From positions 186,001 through 250,000 of the forward strand of contig NZ_LGEC01000058.1 in assembly GCF_001279585.1 (NCBI RefSeq): DNA of 64,000 nucleotides, read 5' to 3'. The first letter of the stretch is position 1; each line of letters starts with the position of its first letter. The DNA is from Nocardiopsis sp. NRRL B-16309 (lineage in GTDB: Bacteria; Actinomycetota; Actinomycetes; Streptosporangiales; Streptosporangiaceae). The notes under the pieces are model-generated. The model searched no databases. It saw only the letters and a program-made list of their open reading frames with translations, and had not been told where the DNA came from. The translations under genes were made by a program, and so were the position numbers. This document shows, piece by piece, positions 32,613 through 41,430 of this stretch.

Positions 32613-34649
32613 TCAGATGGTCGTGAGCTGGTCGCGGAGGTCCTCCGGGGTGGTGACGGGGAGCTTGCAGACGAAGCCCTCGCAGACGTAGGCCGTCGGG
32701 CGTCCGCCGCGCGGCGCGCGGTCGCGCAGCAGCGGCACTCCCCCGTCGTCCGCTCCGTCCCCCCTGGACAGAGCGGTGCCCAGCGGCGCCCAGCGCAGGG
32801 CCGTACGCACCAGCTCGTCGGTGGCGGGGTCGGCCGGGTCGCCGACCACGGCGACCGCCCGCGGTCCGGTGAGCAGCGCCTCACTCGCGGCCAGGCCCCA
32901 GCCCGCGAACCGGGCCGCCTTCTCCGCGAGCAGGGAGACCGCCGACAGAGCCGACTCGGCCGCCGTCCGGTGCCGCTCGGACCCGGTCAGGGCGGCGTAG
33001 GTCAGCAGCGCGGAGGCCGCGGCGAAGCGGCCGGAGGGGGTCGCGCCGTCGGTCGGGTCCTGGGGGCGGCTGAAGAGCCGCTCGGCGTCGTCGGCGGTGT
33101 CGTAGAAGCCGCCGTCGCCGTCGGCGAAGCGCTCCAGGACCGTGTCCAGCAGGAGACCGGCCTCGTGCGCGTACCGCGCCTGCCCGGTGACGCCGTGCAG
33201 GGCGAGCAGCCCCTCGGCGACGTCGGCGTAGTCCTCCAGCACGCCGGCGCTGGTCCCCGGCCGACCGTCGCGCGAGGTCCGCACCAGCCGCCCGTCCACC
33301 ATGTGCGTGGTCAGGAGCAGCTCCGCGGCGCCGCGGGCCGCGTCCACGAGGTCGGGGCGCTGCAGAAGCGCGCCCGCCTCGGCCAGTCCGGCGATCGCCA
33401 GCCCGTTCCAGGCGGCCACCACCTTGTCGTCGCGCGCCGGCGGCACGCGCTCGGCCCGGGCGGTCAGCAGGGCCTCGCGGACCCGGTCGTAGCGCCACCG
33501 GTCGGTGGGCGGGGCGGGCAGCTGGAGCACGGAGGCCCCGCGCTCGAAGGTGCCCTCCTGGGTGACCAGGAAGGTCCGGGCGGCGAAGTCCGCGTCCTCC
33601 TCGCCCAGCACCTCGTGCAGCTGGGCGGGCGTCCACACGTAGTAGGTGCCCTCCTCGCCCTCGCTGTCGGCGTCCAGCGCGGAGGCGAATCCCCCCTCGG
33701 CGGTCCGCAGGTCGCGCACCATCCAGTCGGCGGTCTCCTCGGCCACCGCGCGCAGGGCCGCGTGCTCGCCCTCACTGAGCGCGGTCCGGTCGGCGGGCCG
33801 CCGGGTCATCCGGGTGTAGGCGCGCAGCAGCAGGGCGTTGTCGTAGAGCATCTTCTCGAAGTGCGGGACGACCCAGCCCTTGTCGACGGAGTAGCGGGCG
33901 AAGCCGCCGCCGAGCTGGTCGTAGATCCCCCCGCGGGCCATCGCCAGGGCGGTGCCGCCCGCCATCAGCGCGGCGGGGGTGGGTTCGTCGGCGGTCTGGT
34001 ACGGCCGGGTGCGCTCGTCCTGGGCGACGAGGAAGGACAGCAGCATCGAGGGCGGGAACTTGGGCTCGTTGCCGAAGCCGCCGTCGGCGTTGTCGTAGTC
34101 GCGCACCAGCGCCCGTACGGCCAGGTCGAGCCGGTCGGGCCCCGGGGGCTGGGCGGAGGGCAGGGTCCGCGGCGCCGACAGCGCGTCGACCACGCGCTTG
34201 CCCTGGTCGATGAGATCGGCGCGCTGGTCGCGCCAGGCGCTCGCCACCCCGTCGAGGAGGCGCTGGAAGTACTCGCGCGGGAAGTACGTACCGCAGTAGA
34301 AGGGGGCGCCGTCGGGGGTGGCGAACACGGTCATCGGCCACCCGCCCTGGCCGGTCATGGCCTGGGTCGCCTCCATGTACACCGCGTCGACGTCGGGGCG
34401 CTCCTCGCGGTCCACCTTGATGTTGACGAACCGGCCGTTCATCATGTCGGCGGTCGCCCGGTCCTCGAAGGACTCGTGCGCCATGACGTGGCACCAGTGG
34501 CAGGCGGAGTACCCGACGGAGATCAGCACCGGCACGTCGCGGCGGCGGGCCTCGGCGAAGGCCTCCTCGCACCAGGGCCACCACTCGACGGGATTGTCCG
34601 CGTGCTGCAACAGGTAGGGGCTGGTCGCGTCGCTCAAACGGTTCGGCAT
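32613..34649 (-). CDS. DUF255 thioredoxin-domain protein (YyaL/SSP411 family)
   Basis: A 678-residue protein. An N-terminal thioredoxin-like domain (about 1-165) contains YSACHWCHVM, with Cys50 and Cys53 in place of CxxC catalytic residues. An alpha/alpha-toroid similar to glucosamine epimerases follows, with repeated helical motifs such as GGIYDQLGGGFARYS and AWNGLAIAGLAEAG. The family occurs in all domains of life (human SPATA20) and its reaction is unproven. The homologue Rv1084 lies beside mca in mycobacteria too, which hints at a thiol-linked role. Start ATG 34649 precedes the conserved NRLSDATSPYLLQHA. Confidence 0.9.
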   Translation of the reverse strand: MPNRLSDATSPYLLQHADNPVEWWPWCEEAFAEARRRDVPVLISVGYSACHWCHVMAHESFEDRATADMMNGRFVNIKVDREERPDVDAVYMEATQAMTGQGGWPMTVFATPDGAPFYCGTYFPREYFQRLLDGVASAWRDQRADLIDQGKRVVDALSAPRTLPSAQPPGPDRLDLAVRALVRDYDNADGGFGNEPKFPPSMLLSFLVAQDERTRPYQTADEPTPAALMAGGTALAMARGGIYDQLGGGFARYSVDKGWVVPHFEKMLYDNALLLRAYTRMTRRPADRTALSEGEHAALRAVAEETADWMVRDLRTAEGGFASALDADSEGEEGTYYVWTPAQLHEVLGEEDADFAARTFLVTQEGTFERGASVLQLPAPPTDRWRYDRVREALLTARAERVPPARDDKVVAAWNGLAIAGLAEAGALLQRPDLVDAARGAAELLLTTHMVDGRLVRTSRDGRPGTSAGVLEDYADVAEGLLALHGVTGQARYAHEAGLLLDTVLERFADGDGGFYDTADDAERLFSRPQDPTDGATPSGRFAAASALLTYAALTGSERHRTAAESALSAVSLLAEKAARFAGWGLAASEALLTGPRAVAVVGDPADPATDELVRTALRWAPLGTALSRGDGADDGGVPLLRDRAPRGGRPTAYVCEGFVCKLPVTTPEDLRDQLTTI

Positions 34650-34734
34650 GGTTCCACTGTGCCACCCGACGGCGCGGAGGGCTCCCACCCGTCCCGCGGG
34701 TCAGGGCGGGACGGGTGGGACACCGGTGCCGGCC

Positions 34735-35058
34735 TCAGGCCTTGCGGGCCGGGCCGTCCGAGGAGTCGTCCTCAGGGGTGTCCGCGTCGGAGGAGGCGGC
34801 GACCCCCGCGCGGGCCGCGTCGGTCCGCGCGTCCTCCGAGTCGTCCGCATCGGCCTCCGCCGCCGCCCGATCCGCCTCCTCGGCGCTGCGCAGCGTGCCG
34901 AGCTTGCCCGACATGTTGCGCATGAGGAAGTAGAGCGCCGCGCCGATCGCGGCCACCATGAGGAAGCCCAGGACGCCCGGTGTCACGGAGTCACGGTCGA
35001 GGTCGACGCTGTCGGCCAGGACCACCGCGGAGGTGAGAAGGGTGTGCATACCGCTCAT
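34735..35058 (-). CDS. Small membrane protein coupled to mca
   Basis: A 107-residue protein with one clear transmembrane helix (about 28-47) and an acidic Asp/Ser/Ala-rich cytoplasmic tail. Its ATG overlaps the mca stop codon by four bases (ATGA), so translation is coupled. A small membrane protein at this position is also present in mycobacteria (Rv1083), suggesting a conserved partner of the mycothiol amidase. No domain is recognisable. Confidence 0.75.
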   Translation of the reverse strand: MSGMHTLLTSAVVLADSVDLDRDSVTPGVLGFLMVAAIGAALYFLMRNMSGKLGTLRSAEEADRAAAEADADDSEDARTDAARAGVAASSDADTPEDDSSDGPARKA

Positions 35059-35933
35059 ACTCTCACTGCTTCTCGGACACCGTCGAAGAGGTCCTTCTCC
35101 GGGACCTCGGTGTCCACCAGCGAGCGCACCAGGTGGTAGTCCTCGGTGGGCCAGGCCTCGGCCACGACCTCGTTGGGGATCGCGAACCAGAAGCCGTTGG
35201 GGTCGACCTGGGTCGCGTGCGCCTTGAGCGCCTCGTGGGCGACGTCGAAGTACTCGGAGCAGTGCACGCGGGTCGTGATCTCCCAGGTGGGGCGGTCACG
35301 GTCCTTGATCCGGTCCACCCACTCCGCGAAGGGGTTCTCCATCCCGCGCTCGGCCAGGACGTCGGCGAGGGCGTCGAACCGCTCGGCGGGGAAGGACACG
35401 AAGTAGTACAGCTTCAGCGGCTGCCAGGGGTCGCCCGCGTCAGGGTAGGCGTCGGGGTCGCCCGCGGTGTCGAAGGCCCGCATCGAGACCTTGTGGGTCA
35501 TGATGTGGTCGGGGTGGGGGTAGCCGCCCTGCTCGTCGTAGGTCAGGACCACGTGCGGCCGGAACCGGCGGATGGACGCGACGAGGGGCTCGGCGGCCTC
35601 GTCCACGGGCAGGGTGGCGAAGCACCCCTCGGGCAGGGGCGGGAGCGGGTCGCCCTCGGGCAGGCCCGAGTCCACGAAGCCGGCGAACTCCTGCTGGATA
35701 CCCAGGATCTCGCGAGCCCGGTCCATCTCCTCGCGGCGGACCTGACTGATGTTCTCCAGGATCTCGGGACGGTCCATGGCCGGATTGAGGATGTCACCGC
35801 GTTCGCCACCGGTCATGGTGACGACGAGCACGTCGACGCCCTCGTTCACGTAGCGCGCCATGGTGGCCGCGCCCTTGCTGGACTCGTCATCGGGGTGGGC
35901 ATGAACGGCCATAAGCCGCAGGCGCTCGGACAA
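35055..35933 (-). CDS. mca: Mycothiol S-conjugate amidase
   Basis: A 292-residue zinc hydrolase that splits mycothiol S-conjugates of drugs or toxins into a mercapturic acid and GlcN-Ins, as part of detoxification. Zinc motifs are VHAHPDDES (His13, Asp16) and GGYPHPDHIMTH. Length and context with greA and DUF255 match the mca locus of mycobacteria rather than the deacetylase MshB. The start is TTG with AAGGAG ten bases upstream. This is strong evidence that the host makes mycothiol, hence an actinobacterium. Confidence 0.94.
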   Translation of the reverse strand: MSERLRLMAVHAHPDDESSKGAATMARYVNEGVDVLVVTMTGGERGDILNPAMDRPEILENISQVRREEMDRAREILGIQQEFAGFVDSGLPEGDPLPPLPEGCFATLPVDEAAEPLVASIRRFRPHVVLTYDEQGGYPHPDHIMTHKVSMRAFDTAGDPDAYPDAGDPWQPLKLYYFVSFPAERFDALADVLAERGMENPFAEWVDRIKDRDRPTWEITTRVHCSEYFDVAHEALKAHATQVDPNGFWFAIPNEVVAEAWPTEDYHLVRSLVDTEVPEKDLFDGVREAVRV

Positions 35934-36089
35934 CGGAAGGGATCTCCTTGACTCGGTGGGCGGACGCGTGGTCGCGGCCGTCCGGACGCCCCTCGCCCTC
36001 GTCCCCGCGACTCACGCACGGGCCGAGTAGGGGGGCTGTCAGGTCGGGGATATCTTAGACAACACCGTCCCCTTGTTCGGAGATTCCCG

Positions 36090-36506
36090 ATGCAGCCGAC
36101 CCCGGAAGAAGACCCCGTGAACAGTGCCGACACCGCGCCCGCGCTACGCAAGCGGCACGGCAACGGCCCGGTCTTCTTCGTCATCGCGACCGTGTTCGCG
36201 GTGCTGTGCGCCGTCGGCTGGGGCTATTCCGTCATGAACTACAGCGGGCTGGGCGGCGGCGTGTACCACCAGGTGGTGTCGTACTCGGTCGCCTCGGCCG
36301 ACGAGGCGGCCATCACCTACGAGGTGAACAGCCGCGACGGGGCCGACTGCCTCATCACCGCGCTGGACGACCAGCACGTCGAGGTCGGCCAGACCAGGTC
36401 CTCCGTCCAGGCCGGGAACCGAATGGTCTCCACGACCGTTGACACGGTTCGTCGGGCTTCCACGGTAGAAGTGGCCTCCTGCAGGGAACAAGGTTCGCAG
36501 GACTGA
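36090..36506 (+). CDS. DUF4307 membrane protein
   Basis: A 138-residue protein with one transmembrane helix (about 27-48) and an extracytoplasmic DUF4307 domain containing two conserved cysteines (GADCLITA and VASCREQ). These could form a disulphide. It sits between mca and greA, as does Rv1081c. The function is unknown. ATG 36090 has a GGAG site; GTG 36117 is an alternative. Confidence 0.85.
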   Translation: MQPTPEEDPVNSADTAPALRKRHGNGPVFFVIATVFAVLCAVGWGYSVMNYSGLGGGVYHQVVSYSVASADEAAITYEVNSRDGADCLITALDDQHVEVGQTRSSVQAGNRMVSTTVDTVRRASTVEVASCREQGSQD

Positions 36507-36626
36507 TCCGCACAGACCCACAGACCGCCCCTGCCGGTCCCGGCCACCACCGCTGAACCGACATGTCACCGCACGACGTGCGCCGAGGCCTCCGACGAGG
36601 AGAACGTGCGCCACGACGCACGGTGA

Positions 36627-36632
36627 TATTCT
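36627..36632 (+). promoter_or_regulatory. Candidate -10 box for greA
   Basis: TATTCT in an otherwise GC-rich gap, about 58 bases before the greA start. No clear -35 element is seen. Confidence 0.3.
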
Positions 36633-36689
36633 CGTAAGTTCAGCTCTGGCCGCCTGGTGGCCTTTGCTACTAGCACTCAAGGAGTTCCC

Positions 36690-37190
36690 GTGACCCAGAC
36701 CCGCGATGACAACGTCACCTGGCTCACCCAGGAGGCGTATGACCGGCTCAAGGGAGAGCTGGACCACCTGTCGGGGAGTGGTCGCATCGAGATCGCGGAG
36801 AAGATCGAGGCGGCCCGAGAAGAAGGCGACCTCAAGGAGAACGGCGGATACCACGCCGCCAAGGAGGAACAGGGCAAGATGGAGGCCCGCATCCTCCAGC
36901 TCACCGAGATCCTGCGCACCGCCCGGGTGGGCGAGGCTCCCCGCACCGAAGGCGTGGTCGGCCCCGGCATGACCGTCACCGTCAAGTTCGACGGCGACGA
37001 GGAGGAGGTCACCTTCCTGCTCGCGTCCCGCGAGGAGAGCGGCGCCCCCATCGACGTCTACTCTCCGAGGTCACCCCTGGGCGCGGCCATCAACGGCAAG
37101 CGCGTGGGCGAGAACGTGAGCTACAAGCTCCCCAACGGCAAGAGCCTGGGTGTCGAGATCATCGACGCGGTCCCCTACAGCGGCATGTGA
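36690..37190 (+). CDS. greA: Transcription elongation factor GreA
   Basis: A 166-residue factor that stimulates transcript cleavage in backtracked RNA polymerase. The N-terminal coiled coil carries the acidic tip in AREEGDLKENGGYHAAKEEQ. The C-terminal FKBP-like domain ends GVEIIDAVPYSGM. GTG 36690 is preferred because AAGGAG lies just upstream; an earlier in-frame GTG at 36657 has no ribosome site. It is followed by a clear terminator. Confidence 0.97.
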   Translation: MTQTRDDNVTWLTQEAYDRLKGELDHLSGSGRIEIAEKIEAAREEGDLKENGGYHAAKEEQGKMEARILQLTEILRTARVGEAPRTEGVVGPGMTVTVKFDGDEEEVTFLLASREESGAPIDVYSPRSPLGAAINGKRVGENVSYKLPNGKSLGVEIIDAVPYSGM

Positions 37191-37204
37191 CCGGCACGGT
37201 GTTG

Positions 37205-37238
37205 ACCGAAAGGGGCGGCTCCGGCCGCCCCTTTCGGT
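37205..37238 (+). terminator. Terminator after greA
   Basis: A perfect 15-base inverted repeat (37205-37219 and 37224-37238) with a TCCG loop, 14 bases after the stop. Confidence 0.85.
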
Positions 37239-37265
37239 CTGTGTACTCCGGAAAGGGCGTGTGCC

Positions 37266-37949
37266 GTGACGGGGTCCGTCGGTACTCTGGAACCTGCGCC
37301 GGCCCGCGACGCTCACGGTGACCACCACTCCCACGGAGAGACGCCCACGCCGATGTCCTCGCCCCACTGGAACCCCCCTCCGCACGGCCGCCCCTCCTCC
37401 GGCGGGTGGGAGATGGCCGCGTACCCGCCCGGTCCCGCGCCGACGCCTCCACCCGGTTGGGGGCCGTCCGCGGCGGCCCCGCGTCCCCCCGCCCTGGAGC
37501 CTGCGTCGTTCGGCCGCCGCCTGGCCGCGCGGACCATCGACTACGTGCTGGCGGGCATCACGGCCGTGGCGTTCTTCTTCGTCATGATCATCGTGACGGT
37601 GGCCATCACCGGCGACAGCGACTCCACTGACGGCGAGGCGGCCCTGTGGTTGCTGCTGTGGCTGTTCGGGTGGGGGCTCCTGCTGTTCTTCTACGACTGG
37701 CTGTACCTGGTCACGTGGGGCCGCACGATCGGCAAGCTGGTGCTGGGGATCAAGGTGGTCACCGCCGCCGACGGGAGCCGGCTCACCCAGGGCCAGGCCG
37801 TGCGCCGGTCGGCGGTCTTCTGCCTGCCCCAGACCCTGCCCGTGGCGGGCCACCTGTTCTCGCTCGGGGAGTCGATGGCCGCGCTCGGCACCAGCGCGCA
37901 GGCCCTGCACGACCGTTCGGCGGGCACGCTGGTCGTGCGCGTCAGGTAG
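37266..37949 (+). CDS. RDD-family membrane protein
   Basis: A 227-residue protein: an N-terminal Pro/His/Gly-rich cytoplasmic region (about 1-80) followed by an RDD domain. The domain has three to four helices, with SFGRRLAARTIDYVLAGI and TWGRTIGKLVLGIKVV holding the family Arg and Asp residues. RDD proteins are implicated in ion transport or stress tolerance. GTG 37266 has GGAAAGGG eight bases upstream; ATG 37353 is a weaker alternative. It converges on a cation/proton antiporter gene with a 28-base gap. Confidence 0.83.
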   Translation: MTGSVGTLEPAPARDAHGDHHSHGETPTPMSSPHWNPPPHGRPSSGGWEMAAYPPGPAPTPPPGWGPSAAAPRPPALEPASFGRRLAARTIDYVLAGITAVAFFFVMIIVTVAITGDSDSTDGEAALWLLLWLFGWGLLLFFYDWLYLVTWGRTIGKLVLGIKVVTAADGSRLTQGQAVRRSAVFCLPQTLPVAGHLFSLGESMAALGTSAQALHDRSAGTLVVRVR

Positions 37950-37977
37950 GCGGGGGGCCGGGTCCGGGCTCGTCGGT

Positions 37978-39759
37978 TCAGGAAGCGGTGCCCGAGCCCG
38001 GCTCCTCAGGCTCGTCGGGCCCGGAGGCGGTGCCCGATGCCGGGCCGCGCGTGTCGTCGGGCCCGGAGGCGGTGCCCGGGCCGTCCTGCTCCCCCGGCTC
38101 GCCGCGGCCGTCGGAACCGGCGGGGCCGCCGCGCTCGGCGTGCTCGCGGACCAGTTCCAGGATGTACTCCGCGCCCCGTTCGTAGGGTTCCACCACCATG
38201 TCGGCCCCCGCCGCGCGCAACCGCTCGGCGTCGCGCCGGGTCAGCGTGGACAGCACCACCGTTCCCCCGTACTCGTGGTGCTGGAGCGCGTGCAGCAGCA
38301 CCAGGTCGACGTTGGACGACGGGATCGCGCTGATCACCATCGGCGTGGTCGCCAGCGGCAGCGCCTCCAGGAACTCCACGTCCTCGGCGCTGCCGTACAC
38401 CGTGGTCACCCTCGGGTGGATGGACCGGGCGACCCTCTGCGGGTCGTAGTCCACGGCCAGGACGTCGTATCCGGCCTCGGCGATGCGCTGGGCCGTGCTG
38501 CGTCCCATCCGGCCCAGGCCGTAGAGGATCACGTCCGCCCGCCCCGTCAGGTCGTCGGGCAGCCGCCGGGTCCGGCCGATCCGGTCCAGCGGCTCCAGCC
38601 AGCGCTTGAGCAGGTCGTAGAGCTGCTTGGAGTACAGGATCAGGTACGTGGAGATACCGATCGTGATCAGGCCCACCACGGTCACCAGGCTCAGCGTCGT
38701 ACTGGTGATGTGCCCCAGACTCAGCCCGAGCGCGGCCAGGATCAGGGAGAACTCACTGATCTGGGCGACGGAGAGGCCCGACAGGAAGCCGATCCGGACC
38801 GGGTACCCCATCAGCCGCATGATCAGCACGACGATGAGCGGGTTGCCGACCAGGACGAACAGCGACAGCAGCCCGGCCTCCAGCAACTGCCGCGAGGCGT
38901 CGCCGAACTCCAGCTGCGCGCCGAGCTGGATGAAGAAGAACAGCAGCAGGAAGTCCCGCAGGCTCACCAGCCGTGCGCCGAGCGCGTCCCGGTAGGTCGT
39001 CGAGGCCAGGGACATGCCCGCGAGGAAGGCGCCCACCTCCAGGCTGAAGCCGAGCCACTCGGTGAGCGCCGCCACGGACACGGCGTAGGCCACGCCGAAG
39101 ATCACCAGGAGTTCCTGCGAGCGCGCGATGTAGTGCAGGAGCCACGGCAGCACGAACCGCGACAGCAGCGCGAGCCCGACCAGGAGCCCCGCCCCGGTGC
39201 CCACCGTCAGCGCGACGCGCTCGGGCACGGCCTCGGAGCTGGCGCGGCCGAAGGACGTCAGCGCGATCATGACCAGGACCACGACGATGTCCTGGATGAT
39301 GAGGAAGCCGACCGCGATCCGGCCGTGCAGCTGGTCCAGCTCCCGCTTGTCCGAGAGCAGCTTGACGATGATGATCGTGGACGAGAAGGTCAGCGCCACG
39401 GCCACGTAGAGCGCGGTGACGGAGTCCATGCCCAGCCCGAGGGCGATCCCGTACCCGATGACCGAGGTGAACACCACCTGGCCGATACCGGTGGCCAGCG
39501 CGACCGGCCCGGTCGTGCGGATCAGGTGCAGGTCGAGCCGCAGACCGACCATGAACAGCAGCATCGCGATGCCGGTCTGGGCGAGGAGTTCGATGACGCC
39601 CTCGTGCGAGACCAGCCCCAGGCCCACCGGACCGACGAGGATGCCGACGGCGATGTAGGACACGATGAGCGGCTGCCGCAACAGGTTTCCGAGCAGCGCC
39701 ACGGCAGCCGCCACCGCCAGGACCGCGGCGAACACCCAGAAGTCGTCTGCAGCCGTCAT
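37978..39759 (-). CDS. Monovalent cation:proton antiporter (CPA2/Kef type) with TrkA-N domain
   Basis: A 593-residue protein with a 12-13 helix Na+/H+ exchanger domain (about 1-390) and a cytoplasmic Rossmann TrkA-N domain (about 405-530, from DVILYGLGRMGRSTAQRI). The latter binds NAD(H) and gates K+ or Na+ flux. Conserved transporter motifs include FSSTIIIVKLL and EVGAFLAGMSLAST. The last 50 residues are Gly/Pro/Ser-rich with repeated GTASGPD, an actinobacterial peculiarity of unknown use. Ion specificity cannot be read from sequence. Confidence 0.9.
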   Translation of the reverse strand: MTAADDFWVFAAVLAVAAAVALLGNLLRQPLIVSYIAVGILVGPVGLGLVSHEGVIELLAQTGIAMLLFMVGLRLDLHLIRTTGPVALATGIGQVVFTSVIGYGIALGLGMDSVTALYVAVALTFSSTIIIVKLLSDKRELDQLHGRIAVGFLIIQDIVVVLVMIALTSFGRASSEAVPERVALTVGTGAGLLVGLALLSRFVLPWLLHYIARSQELLVIFGVAYAVSVAALTEWLGFSLEVGAFLAGMSLASTTYRDALGARLVSLRDFLLLFFFIQLGAQLEFGDASRQLLEAGLLSLFVLVGNPLIVVLIMRLMGYPVRIGFLSGLSVAQISEFSLILAALGLSLGHITSTTLSLVTVVGLITIGISTYLILYSKQLYDLLKRWLEPLDRIGRTRRLPDDLTGRADVILYGLGRMGRSTAQRIAEAGYDVLAVDYDPQRVARSIHPRVTTVYGSAEDVEFLEALPLATTPMVISAIPSSNVDLVLLHALQHHEYGGTVVLSTLTRRDAERLRAAGADMVVEPYERGAEYILELVREHAERGGPAGSDGRGEPGEQDGPGTASGPDDTRGPASGTASGPDEPEEPGSGTAS

Positions 39760-39843
39760 TGTCCTGATCGAAACACATGTGTACTGGTCGACGCGAGCAC
39801 GAACCGCAAAATCCGCCCCTTGTTCGGTCCCGCCGGGCGTGCG

Positions 39844-41319
39844 TCAGGGCCGCGGAGGGGCGGTGCCGGGCGCGCACTCGGGAGCCTGGTCGCCGCCGTC
39901 GGCGAACACCGCCGGGACGTAGTGGTCCGCGCCGATCCGGTACCAGGCCCGATCCGTGCCGAAGGGCCCTGTCGCGGAGTCGCCCGCGGTACGGCACTCG
40001 ACGTCCACGTTGGCCGCGTGGGCGGCCAGGCCGACCGGGTCGAACTCCAGTCCGGGACCGTCGCGCACGATCACCGGGTCGCTGCGCGTGCTCGTGGCGA
40101 TCTCCGCGCGGGCGCGGTACTCGCCGGTCCACAGGTAGTCGACCTCCACCCAGCCGTTGGTGGGCAGCTGGAGGCCGTGGCGGAACGCGCCGTCGGCGAG
40201 GTCGATTCCGGCGGGATTGGCCACGCGGCGGCCGAAGCCGTCGAGGCCGTCGTTGTAGCCCTCGGCGTAGGCGGCCTGGGCCTGGGGTCGGCCGCGGTCC
40301 AGGTCGCGCCAGGACTGGCGGTCGTCGTTCCAGTGGTCGTCGGTGATGTTCCACGGGCCGACGTCCCACACGGGCAGGTAGACGCAGCGCGGCTCGTGGT
40401 TCTCGGTGTCGCCCCTGCCCTCGGGGCCCAGGGCGCCGGTGGTGCACACGCGCACGGTGTACTCGCCGCCGCCGCGCGCGGCCAGGCCCCGCCGGGAGGG
40501 CAGGGCGGCGAAGTGGTCGTCGGGCCGCACGGTGTGGCCGTTCGCGGTGGTACCGCCCACCAGCCCGATCCGGGTGGCGAAGAGCCGCGCGGAGAAGGGC
40601 GGGTCGGGCACGTCCTCCTCGACGGACCCTTCCTCGCCCTCGCCGTTCTCGGCGTCCCCGTCATTCCCGGCGCCCTCGCCGTTCTCGGAGTCCTCGCCGT
40701 TCTCGGGGTCCCCGTCGCCCTCGCCGTTCTCGGCGCCCCCGTCGCTACCGTCGGTCTCGTCCGCCTCGTCGCTCCCGTCACCCTGCTCCGGCTCCGCGTC
40801 GAGGGGTTCGAGCGGTCGCAGCCGCACCCCGTCGATGGCGGCGTCGGCGCCGTCCACCTTCACGCGCACCTGGACCTCGAACACGCCCGCGTCGAGGATC
40901 ACCCGGCCGCCGCCGTCGGGGACGGGGTGCCACTCCGTCCACATGCCGTCGGACCGGGTACCGCGCGCCTCGGCGGTGACGTCCTCCGCCGTGCCCTCGC
41001 CCTGGAGCCGCACGTCCAGAACGTCGGTCGCCTCCTCCAGGGGCTGCTCGGGGAAGGTCGCCAGCCCGCTGCGCGCACTCCCCGGATCGCGGCGCGGCGC
41101 GGCCGGGCCGCCGACCTCCTCGGCGTCCAGGCGCAGCGCCCCGTCGTCGAGCACCAGTCCGACCCGGTCGGCGGACTCCAGGTCCTGCCGGATCCAGCCG
41201 TCCTCCGCGTGTGCCACGGGCACGGCCGTCGGCAGCAGCAGGGCCGCCACCCCCAGTACCGTCATGGTCCGTATCGCGGTGCTCTCGCACCGGTCGTCCG
41301 CCATCGCGCCATCCCCCAC
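39844..41319 (-). CDS. Secreted protein with acidic linker and double-psi-barrel-like domain
   Basis: A 491-residue exported protein: signal peptide (about 6-38, cleaving after VAHA), then an N-terminal beta domain (about 40-165). A 60-residue linker of repeated NGEGD/ENGED units follows. The C-terminal region has the motifs YLPVWDVGPWNITDDHW, NPAGIDLADGAF and WVEVDYLW, which resemble RlpA/expansin-like double-psi barrels. An SH3-like tail ends it. It probably binds or remodels cell wall, but no catalytic residues are certain. GTG 41319 and ATG 41304 are both possible starts. Confidence 0.65.
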   Translation of the reverse strand: MGDGAMADDRCESTAIRTMTVLGVAALLLPTAVPVAHAEDGWIRQDLESADRVGLVLDDGALRLDAEEVGGPAAPRRDPGSARSGLATFPEQPLEEATDVLDVRLQGEGTAEDVTAEARGTRSDGMWTEWHPVPDGGGRVILDAGVFEVQVRVKVDGADAAIDGVRLRPLEPLDAEPEQGDGSDEADETDGSDGGAENGEGDGDPENGEDSENGEGAGNDGDAENGEGEEGSVEEDVPDPPFSARLFATRIGLVGGTTANGHTVRPDDHFAALPSRRGLAARGGGEYTVRVCTTGALGPEGRGDTENHEPRCVYLPVWDVGPWNITDDHWNDDRQSWRDLDRGRPQAQAAYAEGYNDGLDGFGRRVANPAGIDLADGAFRHGLQLPTNGWVEVDYLWTGEYRARAEIATSTRSDPVIVRDGPGLEFDPVGLAAHAANVDVECRTAGDSATGPFGTDRAWYRIGADHYVPAVFADGGDQAPECAPGTAPPRP

Positions 41320-41430
41320 CCATCACCTTGAGCACCTGAAGAATCACTCTCAGTAATAGCCCGGTTCTGGGCACACTCAAGGAGCTTGTGGCGAGTGTTG
41401 GTGATCCGCCGGTAAAAGTCCGACTCGCCC

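Noticed and set aside
38140..41331. A 1063-codon frame opposite the antiporter and secreted-protein genes
   Set aside because: It crosses two real genes and a promoter gap and is His/Gln/Arg-rich, as expected for a shadow frame.
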